A stretch of DNA of 64,000 nt from an uncultured Chitinophagaceae bacterium (GCA_937958995.1 CALGAP010000011.1:248001-312000); one strand, 5' to 3'. Shown: positions 17,356 through 27,132, counted from the first letter of the stretch. The notes: generated by a model from the letters alone, not told the origin. Translations and numbers: made by a program.

Positions 17356-17808
17356 TTATGGTAAAATGATACGCGACTTTGTTTCGATATCTACTACTTC
17401 GATATCGAAAATAAGGTCTTCTCCGGCCAGCGGATGGTTCGCATCGAGTATTACTGTCTCCTCACCTACTTCAGTAATTACCACCGGTATCACCTGTCCC
17501 TGGCCGTTTGTCATATTCAAACGCATGCCTGCTTCAGGCTTCATATCCTCGGGGAACTGATTGATAGGAAACTCAACCATCATTGAGGGATCTTTGGGAC
17601 CATAGGCCTGGTCGGCGGGAATTTCAATGGTCTTCTTTTCACCAATGCTCATTCCCATAACGCCGTTATCAAAGCCGGCGATCACCTGGCCACTACCCAC
17701 TTCAAACTGCAGCGGCTCACGACCTGCTGAAGAATCGAATGTAGTTCCGTCTGTCAGGCGTCCATGATAGTGAACCTTCACCAAATCGCCGCTTTTTACT
17801 TGTGCCAT
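17356..17808 (-). CDS. SlyD-like FKBP peptidyl-prolyl isomerase
   Basis: 150-residue FKBP-type proline isomerase/chaperone. The sequence goes from VHYHGRLTDGTTFDSS through GSGQVIAGFDNGVMGM to the inserted flap domain and finally DANHPLAGEDLIFDIEVV, the SlyD-type ending; the histidine-rich metal-binding tail of E. coli SlyD is absent. No signal peptide, so cytoplasmic. The ATG at 17808 (MAQVKSGDLVKVHY) is chosen over an upstream frame extension with no similarity. Confidence 0.93.
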   Translation of the reverse strand: MAQVKSGDLVKVHYHGRLTDGTTFDSSAGREPLQFEVGSGQVIAGFDNGVMGMSIGEKKTIEIPADQAYGPKDPSMMVEFPINQFPEDMKPEAGMRLNMTNGQGQVIPVVITEVGEETVILDANHPLAGEDLIFDIEVVDIETKSRIILP

Positions 17809-18155
17809 GATATAAAAAATTAAAAGGTTATAGAACAAAGTAACAGGAATAAATTTTTGCCGCCAATTAAAGTTTGGTCAATAAACCTAACCCGTTTACA
17901 ATGACCGGGATGCAAAAATTGTTCCCCCCGGAGGAAGGGAAAATCGAAAAGAAAACAGGGAAGGTGGAAGAAGGAAGGAAGAATGGATATTTATAGACAC
18001 AAGAACCGAATTCGCATTGGTTGAAATCAAAAAATTTGGGGGAAACTTTAGTTCGTAGAATTCTAAGCCTGGAATTTATTAGCACTTGTCTACCGGTTCC
18101 GGGAGTTTCTCAGAGGCATTTGCGAATAATTGGTTCCTATGTATCTTTCCGCCTT
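17809..18155. other. 347-bp intergenic region between fkbp and fmt
   Basis: Divergent spacer. The only signals I see are AT-rich promoter-like DNA next to each gene (TATCTTTC at 18142-18149 for fmt) and a purine-rich stretch around 17928-17985 (repeated GGAAGG units). No ORF, RNA gene or strong hairpin was found. Confidence 0.5.
18142..18149 (+). promoter_or_regulatory. -7 promoter box next to the fmt start
   Basis: TATCTTTC, one mismatch to consensus, ends 6 bases before the fmt ATG. Confidence 0.45.
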
Positions 18156-19082
18156 ATGAAAGATTTTCGTTCCCTGCGCATCGTCTTCATGGGCACACCC
18201 GAATTTGCCGTTGCTTCGCTGGATGCATTGGTAAAAGCGGGTTGTAATATAGTGGCTGTGATTACTGCCCCCGACAAGCCGGCCGGCAGAGGTATGCAAT
18301 TGCAACAAAGTGCTGTAAAAAAATATGCAGTGGAAAAAGGACTGCCGGTACTGCAACCCGAAAAACTAAAAGATCCCCAATTTCTCGAAACACTTCGCTC
18401 ACTGAAGGCCGATCTGCAGGTAGTGGTAGCCTTTCGCATGCTGCCCGAGCAAGTATGGAATATGCCCCCCATGGGCACCATCAACCTGCACGGATCACTA
18501 TTGCCGCAATATCGCGGCGCGGCGCCTATCAACTGGGCGGTGATCAATGGTGAAAAAGAAACAGGCCCAACTACGTTTAAACTGAAACACGAAATTGATA
18601 CCGGCGATATTTTATTGCAGGAAAAATTTCCCATTGGCGATGACGATACGGCTGGCGATGTGCACGATAAAATGAAAGAAATCGGCGCGCAACTGCTGGT
18701 AAAAACAGTGCAGGGGCTGGCAGAAGGAACATTGAAAGAAACGCCGCAGGCCACAAGGGAAATGCTGCGCCATGCCCCGAAAATTTTTACCGACACCTGC
18801 AAAATAGACTGGACCAAAACGGTGGATGAAATTCATAACCTCATCCGCGGCCTCTCTCCTTACCCGGGGGCATTTACTTATGTGCAGAACAAACTGTTTA
18901 AGATTTACCGCTCAAAAAAAGAATATGGTGCGCCCCGCGAAGCGCCCGGACAATACCTCACCGACCACAAGACATACTTCAAATTCGCGGCGTCTGATGG
19001 TTATATTCATGCGCTCGAGGTGCAGCCCGAGGGCAAGAAAAGGATGAGCATGGCCGAATTTGCGCGGGGATTCAGGGGCTGA
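18156..19082 (+). CDS. fmt: methionyl-tRNA formyltransferase
   Basis: 308 residues; formylates initiator Met-tRNA using 10-formyl-THF. Motifs: FMGTPEFAVASL at the N-terminus, NLHGSLLPQYRGAAPINW with the catalytic Asn/His and HEIDTGDILL with the catalytic Asp, then the C-terminal tRNA-binding domain (RGLSPYPGAFT). The ATG at 18156 gives the family N-terminus; the frame is open 45 codons upstream but that region is spacer with a promoter box. Confidence 0.95.
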   Translation: MKDFRSLRIVFMGTPEFAVASLDALVKAGCNIVAVITAPDKPAGRGMQLQQSAVKKYAVEKGLPVLQPEKLKDPQFLETLRSLKADLQVVVAFRMLPEQVWNMPPMGTINLHGSLLPQYRGAAPINWAVINGEKETGPTTFKLKHEIDTGDILLQEKFPIGDDDTAGDVHDKMKEIGAQLLVKTVQGLAEGTLKETPQATREMLRHAPKIFTDTCKIDWTKTVDEIHNLIRGLSPYPGAFTYVQNKLFKIYRSKKEYGAPREAPGQYLTDHKTYFKFAASDGYIHALEVQPEGKKRMSMAEFARGFRG

Positions 19083-19084
19083 GG

Positions 19085-19474
19085 TTAATTTTCTCTCATA
19101 TACTTATAAACGTACACACCTCCCAGCACCTTCTCTTCGAGCAGCATATAGGGAGACTGCCAGGTAATTTTGGATTCGATTACGGCGGGGCCGCAGCGGT
19201 TCCAGCGCAAGGTATCTGCAGACCTTTCATAAATACCAGTGCAACCAGCGGCCGAAGAAACGGGCGTGGGCGTAAGTACATAGGAGCCATCTGGCCTGAA
19301 CTCCACTGTATGCTGGGCAGAAGCGCTGGCCTTCTCCCAGCAGAAACAGCCGTCCAGCACGGAATTTCCATTATATTCTTCCAGCAGGGTCCATTTACCA
19401 ACAAGGCTAAAGTCATCGTTCTCCTTTTTGCAGGACAGAATCAACAGCGACAATAAAATAACTGCGCGTAACAT
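19085..19474 (-). CDS. small lipocalin-like lipoprotein
   Basis: 129 residues with a lipobox (LLILSC, Cys about residue 14) so probably an outer-membrane or periplasmic lipoprotein. The remainder (VGKWTLLEEYNG, then VEFRPDGSYVLTP, then a closing beta-strand region) resembles the lipocalin-like proteins common in Bacteroidota. Ligand unknown. It ends 2 bp after fmt on the opposite strand. Confidence 0.78.
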   Translation of the reverse strand: MLRAVILLSLLILSCKKENDDFSLVGKWTLLEEYNGNSVLDGCFCWEKASASAQHTVEFRPDGSYVLTPTPVSSAAGCTGIYERSADTLRWNRCGPAVIESKITWQSPYMLLEEKVLGGVYVYKYMREN

Positions 19475-19533
19475 GACTGTTTTTTGCCATTTGACAGCGC
19501 GCGGCGGAAATCCGTTGCATTACGCCCAACCCA

Positions 19534-20574
19534 CTAATACCTTACGTCCACATAAAACTTACTCATATCAGCTCCCAACTCTGCTGCTGCAGCGTCGCTC
19601 AGGCGTAGCTTTAATCCAATGCTTTCCTTCATCTCCGGCAAGGGGCCAAGTACTTTGGCGTAAATGCTCTTTTGAGTGGAAGGATAAGTAATCTTAACAA
19701 TCGTGCCGGTGGGAACATCGTTGATCAACGCATAATACTTACCATCTTTCCAGCCGCTGGTGCTGCGGAAAATGCCGGCATTGCCGGTGGTATTATGGCC
19801 TTTGTCGGAATACAGGCTCTTGAAGTATCCGCCCCTGAAACCATCCCAGCTCTCCGTATTCGAGCTATTCTCGGGAGTAGTACGACCCTGCTGCGGAGTG
19901 GTTTGTGCAACGGGTTGTGATGCCGGTTGAGACGCAGGCTGTGTTACAGAGGAAGTGGATGATGACGCCGAAGGTCTGTTTTCGGCTGTTATCACTTTTG
20001 TCTCGTGCTTTGTGGTGTTAGTAGTTGGTTCCGCGGCTTTGTTATCGTTCCTGGCCAACTGCGGTCCGGCCTGCGTTACGATGCGCTTGCTTCCCTGCGA
20101 TGCCAGCGGCGACTGACCGGTTCTCACTTTCAGATAACCTACTATCAAATTCATGCCAACACGAAGCTGGTCGTTCTTAACGTTGTTCCAGGTTTCCAAT
20201 AGTTCAATAGGAACCTTGTTGTGATTCTGGCTGATGCGAAACATCCATTCTTTCGGTTGCACGGTATAATAGACGGGCACAAACACTTCGTCGGCCGCGC
20301 GCTGACCGTCTTGCGAGAAATTGTCTGTGGTAAGTGGAATCTTCAGCTCTTGTCCCACCTTGAGAATTTCCGTAAGGTTCGATTTATTGTAAGCCGCAAT
20401 TTCTTTGGGAGTGAGATTGTACATTCTGCCTATGCTGAACCAGGTTTCCTTGGCGGAGACAGTATGCACGAGGTACAGGTCGGGAGAAATGCCCTGCACC
20501 TGTATTTGCTGCGCCGTAAGGGACATGGCACATATTACAAACCAGCTAACCAGAAGACATCTAATTTTATACAT
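19534..20574 (-). CDS. LysM-domain cell-wall protein
   Basis: 346 residues with a signal peptide (cleavage after SLTA). Two LysM repeats: about 33-80 (VHTVSAKETWFSIGRMYN) and about 105-150 (YYTVQPKEWMFRISQNHNKV). A low-complexity linker (Ser/Thr/Gln-rich, three PASQ units) follows, then a C-terminal domain of about 95 residues (GGYFKSLYSD, then GTIVKITYPSTQKSIYAKVLG) that looks like an RlpA-type double-psi barrel. Likely binds peptidoglycan. No catalytic residues identified with confidence. Confidence 0.87.
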   Translation of the reverse strand: MYKIRCLLVSWFVICAMSLTAQQIQVQGISPDLYLVHTVSAKETWFSIGRMYNLTPKEIAAYNKSNLTEILKVGQELKIPLTTDNFSQDGQRAADEVFVPVYYTVQPKEWMFRISQNHNKVPIELLETWNNVKNDQLRVGMNLIVGYLKVRTGQSPLASQGSKRIVTQAGPQLARNDNKAAEPTTNTTKHETKVITAENRPSASSSTSSVTQPASQPASQPVAQTTPQQGRTTPENSSNTESWDGFRGGYFKSLYSDKGHNTTGNAGIFRSTSGWKDGKYYALINDVPTGTIVKITYPSTQKSIYAKVLGPLPEMKESIGLKLRLSDAAAAELGADMSKFYVDVRY

Positions 20575-20622
20575 AGGTCATGAATTTCGACTGCGCAAAG
20601 ATGACGAATTAATTTGACATGC

Positions 20623-21990
20623 TCAATGTCCGCCCTTCAGGATGCGCCAGTTAGAGGGATAGTAGTTGTTGACCCGGTTGCCCAGCATTTTTACCCAACC
20701 CAAACCAATGCCTTCGTATTGAATCAATGCCCAGCCTTTATGTTTCGATTCAACACTAACCTCTTCTTTGCGCAGATATTGCAGAGCCTCAGGTTGTTTT
20801 AACTGTACTGTAACAATTTTATCGCTCACAAGCATGCTCAGCGCCAGCGCATGATCAGGAATCAACGAATCACCAGCTATTTTTCCTATGCCTACCCCGG
20901 CGCTGCGCACATATAATTTTTCGGCTACAGCCAGCAATGATTCAGTCTGCGAAGCAGGAAAAGCCAGCAAGCGATCCGATTGTTTCCAAATTTGCATATT
21001 ATGTTCCGGTTTAAGCCACGACTCTGCAACCGCCAGCTCCTGTTTCGCCGGCTTCTGTAATAATGATTTTTTCGGCGGGCGAATATTGGCAATGCCCCCG
21101 TCGTTTTTTCGCAGGCAGGCAATGAAGAAACCTTCCCCCTTCACTTTGTAAGGAAAAAACCGGTAACCCGGCGCCTGGTGCGTCGCTGATTGCACAGACA
21201 CTATATGCCAGTCGGCATCGAGTAACAATGGCAAAGGGGTCGCACTAAACTGATCGATGATCCAATCCAGCACTTCTTCATTTTCTTTTTGAGAATAAGA
21301 ACAGGTGGAATAAATCAGCACACCTCCCTGCTTTAGCGCCGGCCACACGTCGGCCAGTATGCGATGTTGCCGCTGGCAACACAAATCAACATGTTGTTCA
21401 CTCCATTCGCTGATGGCATCCGGATCGCGGCGAAACAAACCGGAACCTGAACAGGGTGCATCAATCACAACTACGTCGAAGAAATTCTCAAGGCGGGAAA
21501 AATCCTGCGGGTCATTGTTAGTGATGATCACATTGGCGCCACCCCACCTGGTGATGTTTTCTTCCAGGATGGCTGCGCGCGATTTGATCACCTCATTGCT
21601 TACTAATACACTATCGCGGGAAATGAGAGACTGTATCAAAGTAGATTTCCCCCCCGGCGCTGCACAAAGATCGAGTATGCGCAGCGGTTGCGAAAGATCA
21701 GTGGTTTGTTTCAATGCCAGTTCCAGGAACATGCTCGAAGCTTCCTGCACATAATAAGCGCCTGCATGCCACAACGGATCGAAGACGAAGGAAGGGCGCC
21801 CACTCAAATAGTATCCCTGCGAACTCCAGGGGATCTTGTCTGAAACAGGCAATTGGTGCGCAACGGGTTTCAGGGGATTAAGACGAATTGAAGTCACCTG
21901 CTCACCACTTTCATGCACGCGTAGAAATGCGTCCCTGTCAAATCCTTCAACAGCGGTAAGTGAGTCTAATAAGGCGGCCGGTAATTCCAC
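20623..21990 (-). CDS. RsmF-type 16S rRNA m5C methyltransferase
   Basis: 455 residues. The NSUN/RsmF core contains LDLCAAPGGKSTL (SAM site), VIDAPCSGSGLFRRDP (motif IV, catalytic-cycle cysteine) and YSTCSYSQKENEE (motif VI, nucleophile Cys). The C-terminal part (about 310-455) matches the PUA-like RNA-binding region of RsmF. Start is the GTG at 21990: a TAGTTTTG box (21995-22002) lies only 4 bases upstream, so the transcript would be nearly leaderless. Confidence 0.9.
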   Translation of the reverse strand: MELPAALLDSLTAVEGFDRDAFLRVHESGEQVTSIRLNPLKPVAHQLPVSDKIPWSSQGYYLSGRPSFVFDPLWHAGAYYVQEASSMFLELALKQTTDLSQPLRILDLCAAPGGKSTLIQSLISRDSVLVSNEVIKSRAAILEENITRWGGANVIITNNDPQDFSRLENFFDVVVIDAPCSGSGLFRRDPDAISEWSEQHVDLCCQRQHRILADVWPALKQGGVLIYSTCSYSQKENEEVLDWIIDQFSATPLPLLLDADWHIVSVQSATHQAPGYRFFPYKVKGEGFFIACLRKNDGGIANIRPPKKSLLQKPAKQELAVAESWLKPEHNMQIWKQSDRLLAFPASQTESLLAVAEKLYVRSAGVGIGKIAGDSLIPDHALALSMLVSDKIVTVQLKQPEALQYLRKEEVSVESKHKGWALIQYEGIGLGWVKMLGNRVNNYYPSNWRILKGGH

Positions 21991-21994
21991 GGGG

Positions 21995-22002
21995 CAAAAC
22001 TA
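21995..22002 (-). promoter_or_regulatory. -7 promoter box next to the rRNA methyltransferase start
   Basis: TAGTTTTG on the minus strand, a full TAnnTTTG match ending 4 bases before the GTG start at 21990. Confidence 0.5.
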
Positions 22003-22008
22003 TGCAAA

Positions 22009-23436
22009 TCACAGATTCTTTATCTCTGCTATCAAATCCTGCAGCACTTTCTTGGCATCCCCAAAAAGCATGGATGTTTTAGGTTGAAAGAAAAGATCGT
22101 TTTCAATACCCGCATACCCCGGTTTCATACTTCGCTTGTTCACAATCACATTTTTCGCAAGTTCCACGTCCAAAATGGGCATGCCATATATGGGAGAAGA
22201 AGAATCAGTTTTTGCGGCAGGGTTCACCACATCGTTTGCGCCCAATACCAGTACCACGTCGGTGGTGGCAAATTCTTCATTGGCCTGTTCCATTTCCAGC
22301 AGCTTATCATAACTCACATCGGCTTCTGCCAGCAACACGTTCATATGCCCGGGCATGCGTCCGGCCACGGGGTGAATAGCGTATTTCACTTCAACTCCTT
22401 TGCTTTCGAGTAATTTTTCCAACTCATGACAGGCATGCTGCGCCTGTGCCACAGCCAATCCATAGCCGGGCACTATCATCACTTTGTTGGCATAGCTCAT
22501 AACCACTGCGGTGTCGCTCAAAGTAATTTCTTTGTAAGCGCCCTGCTCTTTCTTAGCGCCAGCCGCGGCGCTGCCTCCACCAAACGACCCGATCAACACG
22601 TTCTTCAGCGAACGGTTCATAGCCTTACACATCAGTATGGTAAGCAATGTGCCGGCTGCACCAACCAAAATACCGCCCGTCAGCATCACTTTATTATCAT
22701 ACAAAAACCCTCCACAGGCCGCAGCCACACCGGTAAATGAGTTGAGCAATGAAATTACCACCGGCATATCAGCGCCGCCAATCGGCATCACAAACAATAC
22801 TCCATACAGGAGCGACAGGCCCAGCGTAACATAGAAGAACATATGACCATACGCTGAATCAATGCTATAAGTAAACACCGCCGCCGCCAATACCGCCAGC
22901 AATACCACCAGGTTTACAATATGCTGTCCTGAAAATGAAATATCTTTTACTTTACCACTCAGTTTACCCCAGGCAATCATACTTCCTGCAAAAGACACAC
23001 TGCCTATTATGGCACCTGCTATAATGGTGAGATAATGACCAAACGGTGCAAAATCGCCCGCGCTCGCCATCGGGATGCCGGCAGATGCCTTGAGCAAATG
23101 ATCGAACTCCACGGCCGATATCAATGCCGCACAAGCGCCTCCCATACCGTTGAACATACTTACCATTTCAGGCATGGCAGTCATCTTCACTTTCTTTGCC
23201 GCCACGGTACCGATGATGCCTCCAATCAACAGGCCGCCAAATATCCAGGGATAGTTACCCAGTTTTTTACCTTCGTCTTCGTACAGGAAAATCGTTCCCG
23301 CAATCGCGAGGGTCATGCCCACTGCTGCCAGGATGTTACCATTGCGCGCGGTAGCGGGATTGGACAACATTTTAAGTCCAATGATAAAGGTGACTGATCC
23401 TATGAGATAAATGAGGGTGAGAAGACTTAATTCCAT
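22009..23436 (-). CDS. pntB: NAD(P) transhydrogenase subunit beta
   Basis: 475 residues. The N-terminal half is a bundle of about nine membrane helices; the C-terminal domain III binds NADP(H) (IVPGYGLAVAQAQHACHEL, HPVAGRMPGHMNVLLAEA, LGANDVVNPAAKTD). With PntAA and PntAB it couples proton entry to NADPH formation from NADH. Third gene of the minus-strand operon, 65 bp after pntAB. Confidence 0.96.
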   Translation of the reverse strand: MELSLLTLIYLIGSVTFIIGLKMLSNPATARNGNILAAVGMTLAIAGTIFLYEDEGKKLGNYPWIFGGLLIGGIIGTVAAKKVKMTAMPEMVSMFNGMGGACAALISAVEFDHLLKASAGIPMASAGDFAPFGHYLTIIAGAIIGSVSFAGSMIAWGKLSGKVKDISFSGQHIVNLVVLLAVLAAAVFTYSIDSAYGHMFFYVTLGLSLLYGVLFVMPIGGADMPVVISLLNSFTGVAAACGGFLYDNKVMLTGGILVGAAGTLLTILMCKAMNRSLKNVLIGSFGGGSAAAGAKKEQGAYKEITLSDTAVVMSYANKVMIVPGYGLAVAQAQHACHELEKLLESKGVEVKYAIHPVAGRMPGHMNVLLAEADVSYDKLLEMEQANEEFATTDVVLVLGANDVVNPAAKTDSSSPIYGMPILDVELAKNVIVNKRSMKPGYAGIENDLFFQPKTSMLFGDAKKVLQDLIAEIKNL

Positions 23437-23501
23437 GGTTTTGAGTTAAATTCCTGACAAGAGAAATTCCAAAAAACAAAATACAAGAACCAAATAAATA
23501 C

Positions 23502-23810
23502 CTATTTCTTCTTCTTAAACATCTCCAGCATCCTGTCTGTTACCACAAATCCACCCACCACGTTCAGCGTACCCACTATCACCGCCAGGAATCCCAGGAT
23601 GAGCGCCAGGTAATTATCGCTCTCTGCCTTGCCCATCACGATGATGGCGCCGATGATCACTACGCCGTGAATGGCATTGGCGCCGCTCATCAGCGGGGTG
23701 TGCAGCACGCTGGGTACGCGGCCAATTACTTCTATGCCCACGAAGATCATGAGGATGACAATGTAGATCATTTGCTGATGTTCAGCGATCCAGTTCAATA
23801 CTGACTCCAT
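23502..23810 (-). CDS. pntAB: NAD(P) transhydrogenase alpha subunit, membrane part
   Basis: 102 residues, four hydrophobic segments (MIYIVILMIFVGIEVIG; LMSGANAIHGVVIIGAIIV; LALILGFLAVIVGTLNVVGG), equivalent to the C-terminal membrane part of the fused E. coli PntA. The split arrangement is usual in Bacteroidota. Starts 16 bp after pntAA. Confidence 0.94.
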   Translation of the reverse strand: MESVLNWIAEHQQMIYIVILMIFVGIEVIGRVPSVLHTPLMSGANAIHGVVIIGAIIVMGKAESDNYLALILGFLAVIVGTLNVVGGFVVTDRMLEMFKKKK

Positions 23811-23826
23811 ATAAAAAGTTTATAGT

Positions 23827-24936
23827 CTATGCCGTTTTTACCCGTTCATGCACCACCTCACCACCATGCGTTATACAACAGCCTTTCACCAGGTCATCGT
23901 CCCAGTTCAGGTGCAGCTTGCCTTCTTTGTCGATGAGCAGTTGCAAAAAGTTCAGGATATTTTTTCCGTACAACTTGCTCGCATCCGAAGGCATGGTGGC
24001 GGGCAGGTTGCTGTTGCCGATGATGGTTACGCCATTGAAATGCACGGTTTCATTGTTCCTGGTTAAAGGCGTATTACCACCGGTGGCGGCTGCCAGGTCA
24101 ATAATCACAGAACCATTGCGCATGGTCTTCAGCATTTCTTCGGTCACCAGTATTGGCGCCTTCTTACCCGGTATCTGCGCCGTAGTGATCACGATATCTG
24201 CTTTGGCAATGCTTTCTGCAATGCGTTGTTGTTGTTTTTGCTTGTATTCCTCCGTTTGCTCCACCGCATAACCACCGGCTTTGGAAGCGTCTGCGGCTCC
24301 TTCCACTTCAATGAATTTCGCGCCAAGGCTCATCACCTCTTCCTTCACCGCCGGTCTTGTATCGAACACTTCCACTACAGCTCCCAGGCGGCGCGCGGTG
24401 GCAATGGCTTGTAGTCCGGCCACGCCGGCGCCCAGTATCAAAAATTTGGCGGGAGCAATACTTCCCGCCGCAGTCATAAACATGGGTAAATACCGTCCAT
24501 ACATATTCGCAGCCAGCAACACTGCCTTGTAACCGGCAATATTGGCCTGCGAGCTCAGCACGTCCATGCTTTGCGCACGCGTGGTGCGGGGCAACATATC
24601 CAGGCTGAAGGTGGTAAGACCTTGCCGGGCCCAGGTTTGCATAAGTGCCGCATTATATAAGGGCTGGTAAACGCCGATCAGTATTTTGTTGGTAAGTGTA
24701 TTTGCTTCAGCGGGTGTATGAATAACGAGAATGATTTCTGCATTTTGCAATACATGCGCGCGATCGGCCACCTGTGCGCCGGCTTTGGTATAGTCATCGT
24801 TGGCAGCAAAGGCTTTTTCACCGGCGCCCTGCTCAACCAAAACGGAAATTCCTTTTTTTACAAGGGTAGCGGCGGCTTCGGGCAGCAGGGAGACACGTGT
24901 TTCAGGCGAGGATTCTTTTAAAACACCTATCGTCAT
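23827..24936 (-). CDS. pntAA: NAD(P) transhydrogenase alpha subunit, NAD-binding part
   Basis: 369 residues, soluble domain I. MTIGVLKESSPETRVSL is the family start; the NAD-binding motif is LGAGVAGLQAIATARRLGA near residue 170, with VEVFDTRPAVKEEVMSLGAK following. First gene of pntAA-pntAB-pntB. A TATCTTG box at 24955-24961 precedes the ATG by 18 bp. Confidence 0.95.
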   Translation of the reverse strand: MTIGVLKESSPETRVSLLPEAAATLVKKGISVLVEQGAGEKAFAANDDYTKAGAQVADRAHVLQNAEIILVIHTPAEANTLTNKILIGVYQPLYNAALMQTWARQGLTTFSLDMLPRTTRAQSMDVLSSQANIAGYKAVLLAANMYGRYLPMFMTAAGSIAPAKFLILGAGVAGLQAIATARRLGAVVEVFDTRPAVKEEVMSLGAKFIEVEGAADASKAGGYAVEQTEEYKQKQQQRIAESIAKADIVITTAQIPGKKAPILVTEEMLKTMRNGSVIIDLAAATGGNTPLTRNNETVHFNGVTIIGNSNLPATMPSDASKLYGKNILNFLQLLIDKEGKLHLNWDDDLVKGCCITHGGEVVHERVKTA

Positions 24937-25011
24937 AATCAGTAGTTATTGGTTCAAGATAAGGAAAAATTTGGTTCCTGTTTTTTGCTTTTATGAACAG
25001 GCTTTTCAAAG

Positions 25012-25809
25012 CTAAAACCGTATCGTGAAATGCTGTTTCACTTTAATATCCTCATTGAAAAATACCAACCCGAAAAAGAAAAGGTCGATAGTCAATTTAA
25101 CGGCCGGATGCAGCTGAATATTTTCCCAGGCTTCTTCCATTTCTTCACTCCAGTAAATATCGTCCAGCACGATTACTGAAGCGGGATGCGTTTTCCGGAC
25201 CACCTGGTTGAAATATCGCAGGGTCGGTTCAAATCTATGATTGCCGTCAATAAAAGCCAGGTCAACCTGCGGCAGTTGCGCCAGCATATCATTAAGCGTG
25301 TAATCAAAATTACCCACGGCCAGTTGAATGTTGTGCAGTTTCAGCGCGTCGAAATTGCGGCGGGCGTATTGCGCCACCTGCACACTGCCCTCGCCCGTTA
25401 CGATGCGGGCGTGCATATTGGCCAGCGCCATATAACTGGTGGATATGCCAAGCGAGGTGCCGAGCTCAAGAATATTTAACGCGCCATATCGGCGTACGAT
25501 GCGAAACAACAACTGCCCCCATTTTTTTCTCTTCGCGGCATGGCGGGTTATGGATGCTACCGTCCTGCGGCGGCTGGCACCCGTAGCCGAGCCCGCGCCC
25601 ATGTCTTCCACTTCCAGCACGGTATTGTCTTTCAGCAGTTGACTGCGCAGGTTTTCCACTTCCTTATACCCTGGATATTCCGTACGATCCATCAACACAT
25701 TACGCACAAAATCGTACACAAAGGGAGAATGAATGCCATGCCCTTTTCCATTCGCAGCGGTGAGATAATAGTGAAGATATTTTTGCGCTATGCGAAAAGG
25801 TGAATACAT
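25012..25809 (-). CDS. class I SAM-dependent methyltransferase
   Basis: 265 residues. An N-terminal region of about 100 residues (HGIHSPFVYDFVRNVL) precedes a Rossmann methyltransferase core: NILELGTSLGISTSYMAL (SAM site), DLAFIDGNHRFEPTLRYF and VIVLDDIYWSEEMEEAW. The order and acidic residues resemble O-methyltransferases of the catechol/caffeoyl-CoA group, but the substrate cannot be assigned. Follows folA by 9 bp in the thyA-folA unit. Confidence 0.85.
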   Translation of the reverse strand: MYSPFRIAQKYLHYYLTAANGKGHGIHSPFVYDFVRNVLMDRTEYPGYKEVENLRSQLLKDNTVLEVEDMGAGSATGASRRRTVASITRHAAKRKKWGQLLFRIVRRYGALNILELGTSLGISTSYMALANMHARIVTGEGSVQVAQYARRNFDALKLHNIQLAVGNFDYTLNDMLAQLPQVDLAFIDGNHRFEPTLRYFNQVVRKTHPASVIVLDDIYWSEEMEEAWENIQLHPAVKLTIDLFFFGLVFFNEDIKVKQHFTIRF

Positions 25810-25818
25810 ACCGGCAAG

Positions 25819-26313
25819 TTAAGCCTTTCGCTGCCATACCTGGAAACTGTAAGCATACTGGTGTCTGGCATCGGCATCAAAATCGAGTTGGGAAAGCAGT
25901 TGCCATTCGTCGGCCGGAAGTTCGGGGAAGAATGTATCGCCTTCAGGACTGGCATGCACCCGGGTGAGGTATACGCGGTGAGCGAGAGGCAAAGACTGGT
26001 TGAATATTTCGCCGCCGCCAATCACAAAGGCTTCCTTCGCATCGGTATCGGCCGCCGCCTGCAGGGCTTCTTCCAAAGTGGAGACTACGCGCGTGCCATC
26101 GGCTTTCCAGTTTTGATCGCGCGTCATCACAATATTGGTGCGGCCCGCCAACGGTTTCCCCAACGATTCAAACGTCTTTCTGCCCATAATCACCGGCATG
26201 CCCCAGGTGGTATTTTTGAAAAATTTCATGTCGTTGGGCAAATGCCATAACAGCCGGTTATCTTTCCCGATCACATTATTTTCTGCTGCTGCTACAACGA
26301 GTGAAATTATCAT
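25819..26313 (-). CDS. folA: dihydrofolate reductase
   Basis: 164 residues; reduces dihydrofolate to tetrahydrofolate with NADPH. The catalytic acidic residue is in LLWHLPNDMKFF, followed by MGRKTFESLGKPL and FVIGGGEIFNQSL. Lies 9 bp after thyA, matching its role of recycling the dihydrofolate made by thymidylate synthase. Confidence 0.96.
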   Translation of the reverse strand: MIISLVVAAAENNVIGKDNRLLWHLPNDMKFFKNTTWGMPVIMGRKTFESLGKPLAGRTNIVMTRDQNWKADGTRVVSTLEEALQAAADTDAKEAFVIGGGEIFNQSLPLAHRVYLTRVHASPEGDTFFPELPADEWQLLSQLDFDADARHQYAYSFQVWQRKA

Positions 26314-26322
26314 GTAGAAAAA

Positions 26323-27132
26323 TTAAACCGCCACCGGCGCTTTTATTGCAGGATGACATTGGTAATTGAGCAATGTAAAATCTTCGAACCTGAACCCGAA
26401 AATATCTTTCACTGCAGGGTTTAGTTGCATAACGGGCAATGGATAAGGCGTTCTGCTCAACTGCAGCTTCACCTGCTCCATGTGATTGTTATAGATATGC
26501 ACATCACCAAAACTATGCACAAACTCTCCCGGCTCCATATCGCAAACCTGCGCCATCATGAGGGTGAGCAGGGCGTAAGAGGCAATATTAAAAGGCACAC
26601 CCAAAAATACATCGGCACTGCGCTGGTATAGCTGGCAACTCAGCCTGCGTTTGCCATTCTTCCCCGGCGCGGTATAAAACTGGAAAAGGGTATGACAAGG
26701 CATCAGCGCCATATCGGGCAGGTCGGCCACATTCCAGGCGCTCACGATCATGCGACGGCTGTCGGGATTGGTCTTGAGCTGATTAATTACATCGGTGATC
26801 TGATCGATCGTTTTGCCATCGGCGCCCTGCCAACTGCGCCATTGTTTGCCGTACACAGGGCCCAGCTCGCCGTTCTCGTCGGCCCATTCGTCCCAGATGG
26901 TAACGCCGTTTTCATTCAGGTATCTGATATTCGTCTCCCCTTTCAAAAACCAGAGCAGTTCATGGATAATACTTTTCAGGTGCAATTTCTTCGTGGTCAC
27001 CATCGGGAAACCCTGCTGCAAATCAAATCGCATCTGGTAGCCAAAATAGCTGAGCGTCCCGGTGCCGGTACGGTCCGATTTGGATACCCCATGATCAAGT
27101 ATATGTTTAAGTAATTGAAGGTATTGCTGCAT
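26323..27132 (-). CDS. thyA: thymidylate synthase
   Basis: 269 residues; methylates dUMP to dTMP using methylene-THF. The nucleophile is Cys146 in LMPCHTLFQFY; other marks are SDRTGTGTLSYFG near residue 18, DSRRMIVSAWN and DVHIYNNHMEQV. The ATG at 27132 gives the standard start MQQYLQLLKHIL; the longer open frame runs through the promoter (TACCTTG, 27140-27146) into the neighbouring gene and is rejected. First gene of thyA-folA-methyltransferase. Confidence 0.96.
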   Translation of the reverse strand: MQQYLQLLKHILDHGVSKSDRTGTGTLSYFGYQMRFDLQQGFPMVTTKKLHLKSIIHELLWFLKGETNIRYLNENGVTIWDEWADENGELGPVYGKQWRSWQGADGKTIDQITDVINQLKTNPDSRRMIVSAWNVADLPDMALMPCHTLFQFYTAPGKNGKRRLSCQLYQRSADVFLGVPFNIASYALLTLMMAQVCDMEPGEFVHSFGDVHIYNNHMEQVKLQLSRTPYPLPVMQLNPAVKDIFGFRFEDFTLLNYQCHPAIKAPVAV